Both the position numbers and the translations under genes were made by a program. Under the pieces are notes generated by a model. It was not told the origin of the DNA and did not search any database. It saw only the letters and a program-made list of their open reading frames with translations. Below, piece after piece: positions 1-7,396 of a stretch of DNA of 64,000 nucleotides. The stretch lies in the NCBI RefSeq assembly GCF_002343915.1, contig NZ_NETK01000002.1:248001-312000 (forward strand), written 5' to 3'. Origin of the DNA: Nannocystis exedens (lineage in GTDB: Bacteria; Myxococcota_A; Polyangia; Nannocystales; Nannocystaceae). The number at the start of each line of letters is the position of its first letter. Positions within the stretch are counted from its first letter, which is position 1.

Positions 1-35
1 CGGGCGCGGCCGGGCCCGCGGGAGGGCGGCCGTGA
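1..35 (+). CDS. possible 3' end of upstream nuo gene (partial)
   Basis: A frame runs without stop from the window start to a TGA at 33-35, which overlaps the GTG start of the next gene as GTGA. This is the usual sign of translational coupling inside a nuo operon. Only ten codons are visible, so the product cannot be identified; nuoL would be expected upstream of nuoM. This is inference from context only. Confidence 0.3.
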   Translation, partial: GAAGPAGGRP

Positions 36-1534
36 GCGCGCTGGCGGATCTGCGGATCGTGGCGGGCTTGCCTTGGCTCGCGGCCGTGGCGGTGCTGTTG
101 CTGCCCCGGCAGGCGGCGCGGGCCTGCGCGCTGGGGGCGACGGCGATCGGGGTGGCGGCGGCGCTCGCCTGCTCGGCCGGGGCGCCGGCGATCGACCTGC
201 CGTGGCTCGGCCGCGGGGTCGCGCTGCGTCTGGCGCTCGGTCCGCTGGCGGCGCTCGGCCTGGTGGCGACGGCGATCGCGGGGCTTCTGGCGGTGCTGGA
301 GGAGGAGACGCGCCGTCGGGATCGGCTGGCCGGGCTGCTGGCGCTGCAGGGGACGGTGCTGGGGGCGCTGCTGGCCGACGACGCGGTGGTGCTGGCGGCG
401 GCGTGGGCGCTGGCGCCGGCGCTGGTGCTGGGGCTGCTGGGGGCGCGGGCGAGCGAGGCCGAGGGCCGGATCGCCGGGCGGGCGCTGGCGCTGTTCCTGT
501 CCCTCGGGGCAGGTGCGATCCTGCTGGTCGGCGCGGGCCTGGCCGTGGCCCACCGCGGCGCGAGCAGCGGGACGTGGAGCGCGGCGCTGGTCGACCTGGC
601 GAGCGTGCGCGTGCCCGCGGGCGCCGGGACGGCCCTGGCGGCCGCGCTGGCGCTGGCGGGCACGCTGGCGATCGGGCTGTGGCCGCTGCACGCGGGGCTG
701 GTCGAAGGGACAGCCGTGGGCTCGCGCGGGACGGCGCGGCTGCTGGCCGGGCCGGTCCGCTGGCTCGGGCTCGACGCGCTGATCCGGGTGTGGGCGCCGC
801 TGGTCCCGCTCGGCGCGGCCGCGACGGCGCCGTGGCTGGCCGGGCTGGCGACGCTGGGGGCGATCTACGCCGGGCTGTCGGCGCGCGTGGAGACCGACCC
901 GGAGCGCCGCGCGGCCCGGATCGCGCTGGTCGGCTGGAGCGTCGCGGTGGTCGGCGTGGCCTCGCTGACCCACGAGGGGCTGGCGGGCGCGCTGCTCCTG
1001 GCGGTGGTGGCCGGGCTCGGCCAGCCGGGGCTGGCGCGCGCCGACGCGGTCACCCGGGTGGTGCTCGGCCTGGCCGCGGCGCTGGCGGGCGCGCTGGTGG
1101 TCGGCGCGGCGCTGCGTCCGGCCGATCTCACGCTCGGCGCGCTCGGGCCGTGGTGCGCCTGCGGGTCCGCCCTGGCGCTCGGGCTGGCCGGCTCGGCGAT
1201 GTCCCGGGGAACAGGGTCGAAGGAACATGTCGTCGCAGACATGGCTGATGGAGCAGATTCTTCGGGACATGTCCCGACCCGCTGGTCGGCGGCGGCCCTG
1301 GCCGTGGTGGTGGCGGTGGCGATCGCGCGGCCGAACCTGGTGCTGGGGCGCGTCGACGAGGCGGGCGAGGCGTGGGTCCGCGCCAGCGCGCTGCAGCGCT
1401 GCCTGGCGCTGGTCGACCCGCGGGTCGTGCCGGTGCTGCTGCCGCCGGTGCTGCCGACCCGCTGCGAGTCGCCGCTCGCGGGCCTGCGCGCCGGGCTGGC
1501 CAGCGAGGCGGAGAGGCAGGTGCGCGGTGAGTGA
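32..1534 (+). CDS. nuoM: NuoM-like proton-translocating membrane subunit (divergent)
   Basis: A 500-residue, almost wholly hydrophobic protein with about a dozen predicted membrane helices. Its length fits the antiporter-like NuoM/NuoL/NuoN family of respiratory complex I. The position directly before a NuoN-like gene suggests NuoM, which would form part of the proton-pumping membrane arm. The segment GLWPLHAGLVEGTAVGS aligns by eye with the family's PFHTWLPDAHTEAPVAGS helix break, but its charged and His positions are mostly replaced. The canonical WE...P glutamate motif reads WALAP. Residues about 390-416 form a hydrophilic stretch (MSRGTGSKEHV...) that interrupts the hydrophobic pattern and is encoded by several copies of the dispersed palindrome. 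The GTG start is chosen from the GGAGGG at 21-26 and the GTGA overlap. The family is fairly sure; the exact subunit is less so. Confidence 0.6.
   Translation: MSALADLRIVAGLPWLAAVAVLLLPRQAARACALGATAIGVAAALACSAGAPAIDLPWLGRGVALRLALGPLAALGLVATAIAGLLAVLEEETRRRDRLAGLLALQGTVLGALLADDAVVLAAAWALAPALVLGLLGARASEAEGRIAGRALALFLSLGAGAILLVGAGLAVAHRGASSGTWSAALVDLASVRVPAGAGTALAAALALAGTLAIGLWPLHAGLVEGTAVGSRGTARLLAGPVRWLGLDALIRVWAPLVPLGAAATAPWLAGLATLGAIYAGLSARVETDPERRAARIALVGWSVAVVGVASLTHEGLAGALLLAVVAGLGQPGLARADAVTRVVLGLAAALAGALVVGAALRPADLTLGALGPWCACGSALALGLAGSAMSRGTGSKEHVVADMADGADSSGHVPTRWSAAALAVVVAVAIARPNLVLGRVDEAGEAWVRASALQRCLALVDPRVVPVLLPPVLPTRCESPLAGLRAGLASEAERQVRGE
1199..1279 (+). repeat. cluster of dispersed TGTCC/GGACA palindromes inside nuoM-like gene
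   Basis: Four partial or complete copies lie head to tail: ATGTCCCGGGGAACAGGG at 1199-1216, GAAGGAACATGTCG from 1219, GACATGGCTG from 1238 and GGGACATGTCCC at 1264-1275. They keep the reading frame open and add a polar stretch between two hydrophobic segments of the protein. The same motif recurs throughout the window. Confidence 0.6.
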
Positions 1535-1891
1535 GGCGCGGCGGGCCGTGTGCGGGCTCGGCGAGGGGGGCGGGCCGGGGGGCCGCGCCGGAGGCGGAGC
1601 GCAGCGCGACCGCGTCGAAGCGAGGATCGAGGCGCGGCGGGCCGTGTGCGGGCTCGGCGAGGGGGCGGGCCGGTGGGCCGTGCCGGGGGCGGAGCGCAGC
1701 GCGACCGCGTCGCAGCGAGGATCGAGGCGCGGCGGGCCGTGTGCGGGCTCGGCGAGTGGGCGGGCCGGGGGCCGTGCCGGAGGCGGAGCGCAGCGCGACC
1801 GCGTCGCAGCGAGAATCGACGCGCGGCGGGCCGTGTGCGGGCTCGGCGAGTGGGGCGCGCGGCAGGGCCGCGTCGCGGGGGAGGGCGGGCG
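1533..1891. repeat. 95-bp tandem array between nuoM and nuoN
   Basis: Units start with GAGGCGCGGCGGGCCGTG at 1533, 1629 and 1724, with a variant at 1818, giving spacings of 96, 95 and 94 bp. There are three full copies and one truncated copy. The array is bounded by a 12-bp direct repeat TGAGTGAGGCGC (1528-1539 and 1893-1904), the second copy of which is the nuoN start region. All three frames on the plus strand stay largely open, but the translations are Arg/Gly-rich with no family features, so I read it as non-coding. Without the array the two nuo genes would overlap. Confidence 0.85.
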
Positions 1892-3616
1892 ATGAGTGAG
1901 GCGCTGGTGCCGTTCGCCTCGGCGCTGATCGTCGGGCTGTGGGGCGTGCTCAGCCTGCTCGCGGCGCGAGCGGGGCAACCAACCGCGCTCGGACGGCTCG
2001 CGCTCGGTCGGGCGGTCCCGGCGGGCGGGCTGGCGTTCGCGCTGGTGACGGCGCTGGCGGGGCTCACCGCGCCGGAGCTGATCGGCGAGCTGCAGGCGCG
2101 CGGGGCGATCGTCGTCGATCGACTGGCGGCGCTGTTCGACGCGCTGCTGGTGACCGTGCTGCTGGCGGCGGTGGTCGCCGACCCGCGGTCGGGGACCGAT
2201 CCCCGCGCGACCTGGGGCCGCGGCATGCTGCTGCTCGCGGGCGCGGGGGCGATGCTGACGGTGCGCGCGGCCGACTGGGCCAGCCTGTGCGTCGGCCTCG
2301 AGCTGGCGACGCTCGCAGGTGGGCTGTGCCTGGCGGCCGGCCGCGAGGGCGAGCCGGCGGAGGGGGCCACGGCGGCGGGGCGCGAGTCGGCGCGGACCTG
2401 GCTCTTGGGACAGGGCGTCGGCGCGGGGTTGCTGTGGCTCGGCGTCGGGTTGGTCGTCGCGGCGACCGGGACGGTGCGGCTGCACGAGCTCGGGGCGCGC
2501 GTCGGCGCGGTGTTCCTGCGCTGGGGTGCCAACACGACGCAGGCCGCGGTCGACGTGCTGCAGGCGAAGGAAGCGATGCCGGCCGGGCTCATCGCCCACG
2601 CGCGCGACGCGGCCGTCGAGGGCATGGCCCCGGCGGCGCTGTACGTCCCCGGGGCGTTGCTCGTGCTGGCGGGGCTGCTGGTCCGCGCGGGGGCGTTCCC
2701 GCTGCTGGCCGGGCGCACGCGGGTGGCCGGGCGCGCGGGGCTGTGCGGCTGGGTGGCGACCGAGCTGGTCGTGAGGACAGCCGCGGTGGCGGCGCTGATC
2801 CGCGTGTTCGTGGCGGCGCTGCACGCCCCGCGGGTGGTCTACGCGCCCTACGGCTGGGGCACCGCGGCGGCGGTGGTCGCCGGCGTCTCGGTGGTCGTGT
2901 GCGGGATCCGTGCGGTGCGGGCCGCTGACCTGCGGCGGCTCCTGGCGTGGGCCGGGGCGGCGCAGGTCGGGCTGACGCTGCTGGCGATCGCCGCGGCCGC
3001 CAACTTCGTCGCTCACGCGGGGCTGCGCGCCGGCGGGCTCGAGGTCGCCGATCACTACCTCTGGGGTCATACGGCGGCGGAGGCGGCCGTGGCGGCGGCC
3101 GTGATCGGTCACGCGGTGTTCGTGCTGGCGGCGACGGCGGCGATGGCCGCGGCCGCCTCGGTCCACGCCAACCGCGGGCTGGTCGACCTGGCCGGCGCGG
3201 TCCGGCGCAGCCCGGTGCTGGCGGCCTCGCTGGCGATCTGCGCGCTGGCGCTGGCCGGGGCGCCGCCCACCGCGGGGCTGCCGGGGCGCTGGTGGCTGTT
3301 CACGGCTGTCCTCGAGGACAGCAACGTGCTGGTCCGGGCGATGGCCGCGGCCGCCGCGGCCGGCGCGGCGCTGGTCGGCTGGGCCTGCCTGCGCCCGCTG
3401 CTCGCCGCGCTGACCCCGGCCCCCGGCGAGGCGGAGCGGCCGGCGCGACCGCGGGGAGCGGCGCTGGTCGTGGCGGCTGTCCTCTCGGGCATGCTCGTCG
3501 GGGCAGGAATCTGGGGACAGGGCGTGTGGAACATGGCCGAAGAGGCAGCCGCGGGGATCGCGTTCCAGGCCGGGAGCAAGGGCCGCCGCGAGTGGCTCAG
3601 CCGCGCGGGGGAGTGA
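1892..3616 (+). CDS. nuoN: NuoN-like NADH-quinone oxidoreductase membrane subunit
   Basis: A 574-residue polytopic membrane protein and last gene of the nuo cluster. It would act as an antiporter-like proton-translocating subunit of complex I in the inner membrane. The clearest family signature is ALAGAPPTAGLPGRWWLF near residue 455-475, matching the NuoN consensus SLAGIPPTAGFIGKFYLF. LCVGLELATLA near residue 130 keeps the glutamate of the GLELLSL motif. Lysines I expect in the family (GFKLS, the APK helix, the GKF after PPTAG) are arginine here (LVRAG, VVRTAA, GRWW). A hydrophilic segment around residues 195-245 is longer than usual. ATG 1892 was chosen because it starts at the repeat boundary, follows GGAGGGCGGGC and begins the hydrophobic protein. 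Longer frames upstream read through the tandem array. Confidence 0.75.
   Translation: MSEALVPFASALIVGLWGVLSLLAARAGQPTALGRLALGRAVPAGGLAFALVTALAGLTAPELIGELQARGAIVVDRLAALFDALLVTVLLAAVVADPRSGTDPRATWGRGMLLLAGAGAMLTVRAADWASLCVGLELATLAGGLCLAAGREGEPAEGATAAGRESARTWLLGQGVGAGLLWLGVGLVVAATGTVRLHELGARVGAVFLRWGANTTQAAVDVLQAKEAMPAGLIAHARDAAVEGMAPAALYVPGALLVLAGLLVRAGAFPLLAGRTRVAGRAGLCGWVATELVVRTAAVAALIRVFVAALHAPRVVYAPYGWGTAAAVVAGVSVVVCGIRAVRAADLRRLLAWAGAAQVGLTLLAIAAAANFVAHAGLRAGGLEVADHYLWGHTAAEAAVAAAVIGHAVFVLAATAAMAAAASVHANRGLVDLAGAVRRSPVLAASLAICALALAGAPPTAGLPGRWWLFTAVLEDSNVLVRAMAAAAAAGAALVGWACLRPLLAALTPAPGEAERPARPRGAALVVAAVLSGMLVGAGIWGQGVWNMAEEAAAGIAFQAGSKGRREWLSRAGE
3305..3322. repeat. perfect 18-bp palindrome copy in nuoN
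   Basis: GCTGTCCTCGAGGACAGC is a perfect palindrome of the TGTCC-NNNN-GGACA type. It is translated in frame as AVLEDS in the NuoN-like protein. A weaker copy follows at 3476-3493. Confidence 0.6.
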
Positions 3617-4038
3617 GCGGTCGCGCCGGGCCTGGTCGTCCGTAGGCCGGACGAGCCGCGGGGCGCCGCAGCGGCCTGAGCGCGAGCGGTGCGTCGCGAC
3701 CGGCGCGGGTGACGACCGCGAGGACGGAGCGCGGGAGTCGGTGCGGGGCGGGAGAGAGAGAGGCGCGAGCGGCTGAAACGCTGATGGAGGTACAGCCGCT
3801 CGGCGACCGCTCTCGTTCCGCAGCTTCGCCGGTCGCTTCGGCGTCGCAGGCGGCGCGGGGAGACCCGCGAGTGACGGCCATCGAGGGCGCGTCGTCGCGG
3901 GAATCAGCGCCCGGGTGACGACCTCGTGATGAAGGTGTGCCGAGGGACATGTCTATGTGGACATGTCTCTTCCTGCGGCGATGGAGAACGGACGAGGCCC
4001 GCGGGCGCGAGGCGCGGACCTCGCGGGTCAACGACGGG
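3617..4038. other. intergenic region between convergent genes
   Basis: These 422 bp separate the 3' ends of the nuoN-like gene (plus) and the Cys-rich lipoprotein (minus). Open frames exist on both strands but their translations are Arg/Ala-rich and unlike any family. The one recognisable feature is a double copy of the dispersed palindrome at 3943-3971 (GGGACATGTCTATG followed by GGACATGTCTC), which can fold as a hairpin and may end transcripts from either side. No U-tract is present. Confidence 0.5.
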
Positions 4039-4974
4039 TCACTGGCAGACGCTGCCCATCGCGCCGCCCTGGCCGAGCGAGCCGGGGGTGCAAGTGCCGT
4101 TCATGCAGTCGGCGTCGGTCTTGCACTCGCCGCACACGCCGAGGGTCAAGAAGCCCATGACGTCGACCTCGCCGCACTTGCCCGAGGCGCAGGCGGCGTC
4201 GGCGTCGTCCTCGCCGAGCGGGCAGAGGGCGCCGTTCTCGACGCTGCCGGGCTCGACGCACTTCTTGGCGCCGCTAAACGCCTGGATGTCGAGCTCGGGG
4301 GTGCAGATCATGCCCATGTCGCAGTCGGCCGACTCGGAGCACTCGCCGCAGGTGTCGGGGATGATGCCGGGGATCGGGAGGTCGACCGCGGGGCCGCAGA
4401 TCAGGCCGTCCTGGCAGGCGTCCTGCGACATGCACTGGTTGCCGTAGCCGCCCGCGGCGCAGGTGGCCCCGCTGGGCCCGAGCGAGCAGGAGATGCCGGT
4501 GCCGGCGCGCACGCAGTCGGCGTCCTCGTTGCACTCCGAGCAGATGCCGCCGTCGGGGAACAGCGGGCTCGTGTAGCAGTTCATCGACTCGCAGTCGTCG
4601 TCGGTCTGGCACATGCCGCCGTTCGGCTGCGGGTTGCCCGGACCGGTGGTGCCCTGCGTGGTGTCGGTGGTGATGAAGCCGGCCGACATGTTGGTGGTGG
4701 TCGGCGTGCCGGTCGTGGGATCGACGGCGGTGGTGGAGCTGTCGTTGGTGGTGGAGGTGCTGCTGGTGGTCGGCGTGTCCGTGCCGGTCGTGGAGCTCGT
4801 GTCGCCGCCGCTGGTGGTCGTGGTGTCGGTGCCGGCGCTCGCGCTCGTCAGCGGATCTTCGCCGCGACAGGCGGCGAGGGTGAGGGCGGCGGTGAGGGCG
4901 AAGGCTGCAGTCTTGGCGAGGTCATGCACGAAGGTCACGGTGAAGCTCCGGATCGATCCGCGCGCATCATCCAT
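4039..4974 (-). CDS. Cys-rich surface lipoprotein with Thr/Ser linker
   Basis: A 311-residue predicted lipoprotein. A hydrophobic signal segment ends in the lipobox LAAC (Cys36 from the ATG start). A roughly 80-residue Thr/Ser-rich linker follows, then a C-terminal half with repeated CxxDxDCxxxxxC modules (CQTDDDCESMNC, CNEDADC, CSESADCDMGMIC, CKTDADCMNGTC). Such modules resemble disulfide-bonded Dickkopf-like repeats common in myxobacterial surface proteins; no enzymatic motif is seen. The ATG at 4974 overlaps the stop of the upstream acetyltransferase gene by 8 bp. A GTG at 4938 (codon 13), preceded by GGAG, would give a more normal signal peptide and may be the true start. It ends the serS-trpS-GNAT strand run. 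Function unknown. Confidence 0.75.
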   Translation of the reverse strand: MDDARGSIRSFTVTFVHDLAKTAAFALTAALTLAACRGEDPLTSASAGTDTTTTSGGDTSSTTGTDTPTTSSTSTTNDSSTTAVDPTTGTPTTTNMSAGFITTDTTQGTTGPGNPQPNGGMCQTDDDCESMNCYTSPLFPDGGICSECNEDADCVRAGTGISCSLGPSGATCAAGGYGNQCMSQDACQDGLICGPAVDLPIPGIIPDTCGECSESADCDMGMICTPELDIQAFSGAKKCVEPGSVENGALCPLGEDDADAACASGKCGEVDVMGFLTLGVCGECKTDADCMNGTCTPGSLGQGGAMGSVCQ

Positions 4975-5887
4975 CGCCCGGCGCGAGCTTGTCTAGTTGA
5001 CGCGTCAGCGCGAGATCCATGGCCGCGAACCGCTGCGCGACGCGAAACTCGGCGAGTTGCTGCGCGGGGCGCAAGGCGTCCCGCGAGCGCCCGGCGTCGT
5101 CGCCTCGCAGCAACGCGGCGGTGATCGAACTCACCGGGTCGACTCCGTACAGGAGCAGCGGCATGGTCGTGGGAGTGGTCGCGAGCAAGGCCGCGACCGC
5201 AGCCAGCGGATCGACGCCGCGCGCGACGAGCATGCGCTGCACCAGCAGCGCTCGACCCTCGCGGGAGACGTGGGCCCACGCGCCCGGCAGCGGCTCCAGC
5301 GTGGCCGCGAGCGCCGGCGGCGTGCGGGCCCACGCGCCGGGGCGCCACGCGCAGACCTCGATCGCGTCGCTGCTCGTGGGGGCGGGGGACCATGGCTGCT
5401 TGGCCTGATCGGCGAGCTCACGGTCCCATCGGGCATGGGAGATCGGGCATGTCCCATGCGCCAGGAGGGTCAGGCGCCGGGCGGTCACGACGAGGCCGAG
5501 GCGGGCGTAGAAGGCCTCGCGCTCGGGCTCGGCGAGCACGCGCAGGGCCGTGAATCGACCGGCGAGGCGGGCGGCGGCGGCCTCGACGAGCGCGCGACCG
5601 AGGCCGCCGCCGCGGCGCGCCGCGATCACGCCGAGGCCGGCCGAGTGGGCGATCCGGTCGGATGGATCCTGGCCGATGAGGAAGTATCCGAAGAGCATGT
5701 CATGAGGGACATGTTCCGGAGCACCGGCGGCGACCGCCAGGACCGAGCGCTCGCGGTCGACGCCCTCGCGCTCGAGCTTGCGCGCGAACCACCCCGGCGC
5801 CCGCTCGCCGCGGCCGAAGATGTCCTCGGCGAGGGCCGTGAGCGCGTCGGTGGCGACGCCGCGCAGGCTGCGGAGCTCGACGTCCAT
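4967..5887 (-). CDS. GNAT-family N-acetyltransferase
   Basis: A 306-residue protein. The N-terminal half has the GNAT fold signature: a beta strand (LFGYFLIG), then LGVIAARRGGGLGRALVEAA at about residues 110-130, which is the acetyl-CoA pyrophosphate-binding motif A (R-x-x-G-x-G/A). It ends with EREAFYARLGLVV, the typical last GNAT helix and strand. The second half (from about residue 165) has no family I recognise and may be a second, degenerate GNAT-like or substrate domain. The start is ATG 5887; the longer frame upstream runs through a tandem repeat array and is rejected. A copy of the dispersed palindrome encodes HGTCPISHA at about residue 145, and another encodes HVPHDMLFG. Substrate unknown. 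The gene overlaps the following lipoprotein gene. Confidence 0.75.
   Translation of the reverse strand: MDVELRSLRGVATDALTALAEDIFGRGERAPGWFARKLEREGVDRERSVLAVAAGAPEHVPHDMLFGYFLIGQDPSDRIAHSAGLGVIAARRGGGLGRALVEAAAARLAGRFTALRVLAEPEREAFYARLGLVVTARRLTLLAHGTCPISHARWDRELADQAKQPWSPAPTSSDAIEVCAWRPGAWARTPPALAATLEPLPGAWAHVSREGRALLVQRMLVARGVDPLAAVAALLATTPTTMPLLLYGVDPVSSITAALLRGDDAGRSRDALRPAQQLAEFRVAQRFAAMDLALTRQLDKLAPGDG
5428..5458. repeat. dispersed palindrome copies within GNAT gene
   Basis: CATCGGGCATGGGAG and ATCGGGCATGTCCCATGC lie side by side, with ATGTCATGAGGGACATGTTC at 5697-5716 in the same gene. All keep the frame open. Confidence 0.45.
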
Positions 5888-5990
5888 GGCGCGGCGAGTC
5901 TGGCAGAGGCGAGCCGCGCGGGCGAGGCGAGGCGGCGGTCCGCGACAGCCAGGAGGCTGCTCGCCGCGGGGTCGCGACAGGCGGACGGCG

Positions 5991-6277
5991 GCGTGCGCCC
6001 GGGAGCGAGGAGGCCTGCGCAGGCGACGAGCCGCGAGGTTGCGCCGAGCGGCACCGCGGCGTGCGCCCGGGAGCGAGGGAGCCTGCGCAGGCGACGAGCC
6101 GCGAGGTTGCGACGAGCGGCACGGGGGCGTGCGCTCGGGAGCGAGGAGGCCAGCGCAGGCGACGAGCCGCGAGGTTGCGCCGGGCGGCACCGCGGCGTGC
6201 GCTCGGGAGCGAGGAGGTCTGCGCAGGCGACGAGCTGCGCGGTTGCGCCGAGCGGCACGGCGGCGTGCGCTCAGAGG
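5991..6277. repeat. 68-bp tandem array upstream of GNAT gene
   Basis: Units starting with GCGTGCGC lie at 5991, 6059, 6127, 6195 and 6263, exactly 68 bp apart: four full copies and a truncated fifth. The copies differ by a few substitutions. The array fills most of the 440-bp gap between trpS (downstream end at 6328) and the acetyltransferase start at 5887. Because 68 is not a multiple of three, each copy is read in a different frame. I see no coding role and no spacers of a CRISPR kind. Confidence 0.85.
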
Positions 6278-6327
6278 CGAGGACGACCGTGTTCTCGGCC
6301 GAGCTCTGCCGGCGCGGTGCCGGCCGC

Positions 6328-7344
6328 TCAGGCGAGGCCGACGGCGCGGCGGCAACGGTCGATCGTCGCGCGGGCGATCGGGCGGGCGCGCTCGGCCGAG
6401 GCGCGGAGGATGGCCTCGACCTCGTCCGGGTGCTGCAGCAGGTGCTCGCGGCGGGCGCGGGCGGGCGCGAAGTGGGCGTCGAGCTTGTCGGCGAGCAGCA
6501 TCTTGGCGTGGCCGTAGCCGAACGGCTGGCCGTCGCGAGCGCCGGCGCGGTACCACTCGGCGATCTGCGCCAGCTCGGCCTCGTCGGCGAGGAGCTTGAG
6601 CAGGGCGTAGACGTTGCACGTGTCGGGGTTCAGCGGCTGGCCGAGCGGGGTCGAATCGGTGACGATCTGGCCGACCAGCTTGCGCAGCTTCTTGCCCGAC
6701 TCGAACAGCGGCAAGAGGTTGCCGTAGCTCTTCGACATCTTGCGGCCGTCGAAGCCGGGGACGATCGGCGCGCTGCCGAGGATCGCCTCGGGCCGGACGA
6801 GCAGCGGCGGACCGCCGGCCGCGTAGGCCTCGTTGAGGTAGGTGGCCATGTCCTGGGCGAACTCGACGTGCTGGAGCTGATCTTTGCCGACGGGCACGAG
6901 GGTGCCGTCGTAGATCAGGATGTCGGCGGCCATCAGCAGCGGGTAGTTGAACAGGCCGGCGCTCGGCTTGATGCCCTGGGCGATCTTGTCCTTGTAGCTG
7001 GTGGACCGCTCCATCAGGCCGAGGCCCGTCACGCAGGCGAGCAGCCAGGCGAGCTCGTGGACCTCGGGGATGTCGCTCTGGCGGAACAGCAGCGCCTTGG
7101 CCGGATCGAGGCCGAGCGCGAGGTAGGTGACCGCGGCGTCGAACACGTTCTGCCGCAGCGCCTCGGGGTTCCGCAGGGTCGTGAGCGCGTGGTAGTCGGC
7201 GATGAAGTAGTACGCCTCGCCCGGGTAGCGGTCCTGCAGGGCGATGTGCTGCGCGATCGCGCCGAAGTAGTTGCCGAGGTGGAGCACGCCCGAGGGCTGG
7301 ATGCCCGACAGCACGCGCGGAGCAGGGGATGGCGCTTGGGACAT
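6328..7344 (-). CDS. trpS: tryptophan--tRNA ligase
   Basis: A 338-residue class I aminoacyl-tRNA synthetase that charges tRNA-Trp. The HIGH-type motif appears as PSGVLHLGNYFGA at residues 17-29 and the KMSKS loop as GRKMSKSYGN near residue 205. The segment PVGKDQLQHVEFAQDMA is the conserved TrpRS helix after the dimer interface, and ERSTSYKDK fits the family. Length is normal (about 330-340). It lies 52 bp downstream of serS on the same strand, so the two synthetases are probably cotranscribed. The gap carries degenerate GGACCTGTCG repeats. Confidence 0.96.
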   Translation of the reverse strand: MSQAPSPAPRVLSGIQPSGVLHLGNYFGAIAQHIALQDRYPGEAYYFIADYHALTTLRNPEALRQNVFDAAVTYLALGLDPAKALLFRQSDIPEVHELAWLLACVTGLGLMERSTSYKDKIAQGIKPSAGLFNYPLLMAADILIYDGTLVPVGKDQLQHVEFAQDMATYLNEAYAAGGPPLLVRPEAILGSAPIVPGFDGRKMSKSYGNLLPLFESGKKLRKLVGQIVTDSTPLGQPLNPDTCNVYALLKLLADEAELAQIAEWYRAGARDGQPFGYGHAKMLLADKLDAHFAPARARREHLLQHPDEVEAILRASAERARPIARATIDRCRRAVGLA

Positions 7345-7395
7345 GGCGCTTGGGACCTGTCGTGAAGGACCTGTCGTGGAAAACCTGTCGAGGAG
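7333..7395. repeat. degenerate half-element repeats between serS and trpS
   Basis: A short run of related motifs (GCTTGGGACATGGC, GCTTGGGACCTGTCG, GAAGGACCTGTCG, GGAAAACCTGTCG) fills the serS-trpS gap and overlaps the first trpS codons. They match arms of the window-wide TGTCC/GGACA palindrome in imperfect tandem form. Confidence 0.5.
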
Positions 7396-7396
7396 T

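Noticed and set aside
1227..1895. 222-residue frame joining the end of nuoM to the tandem array
   Set aside because: Arg/Gly/Ala-rich product in an alternative frame of nuoM; better explained by the array than by a gene.
865..2718. 617-residue minus-strand open frame antisense to the nuo genes
   Set aside because: Its translation is Ser/Ala/Pro/Arg-rich with no family features, and it runs through the tandem array. It is a shadow of high-GC codon use in the nuo genes.
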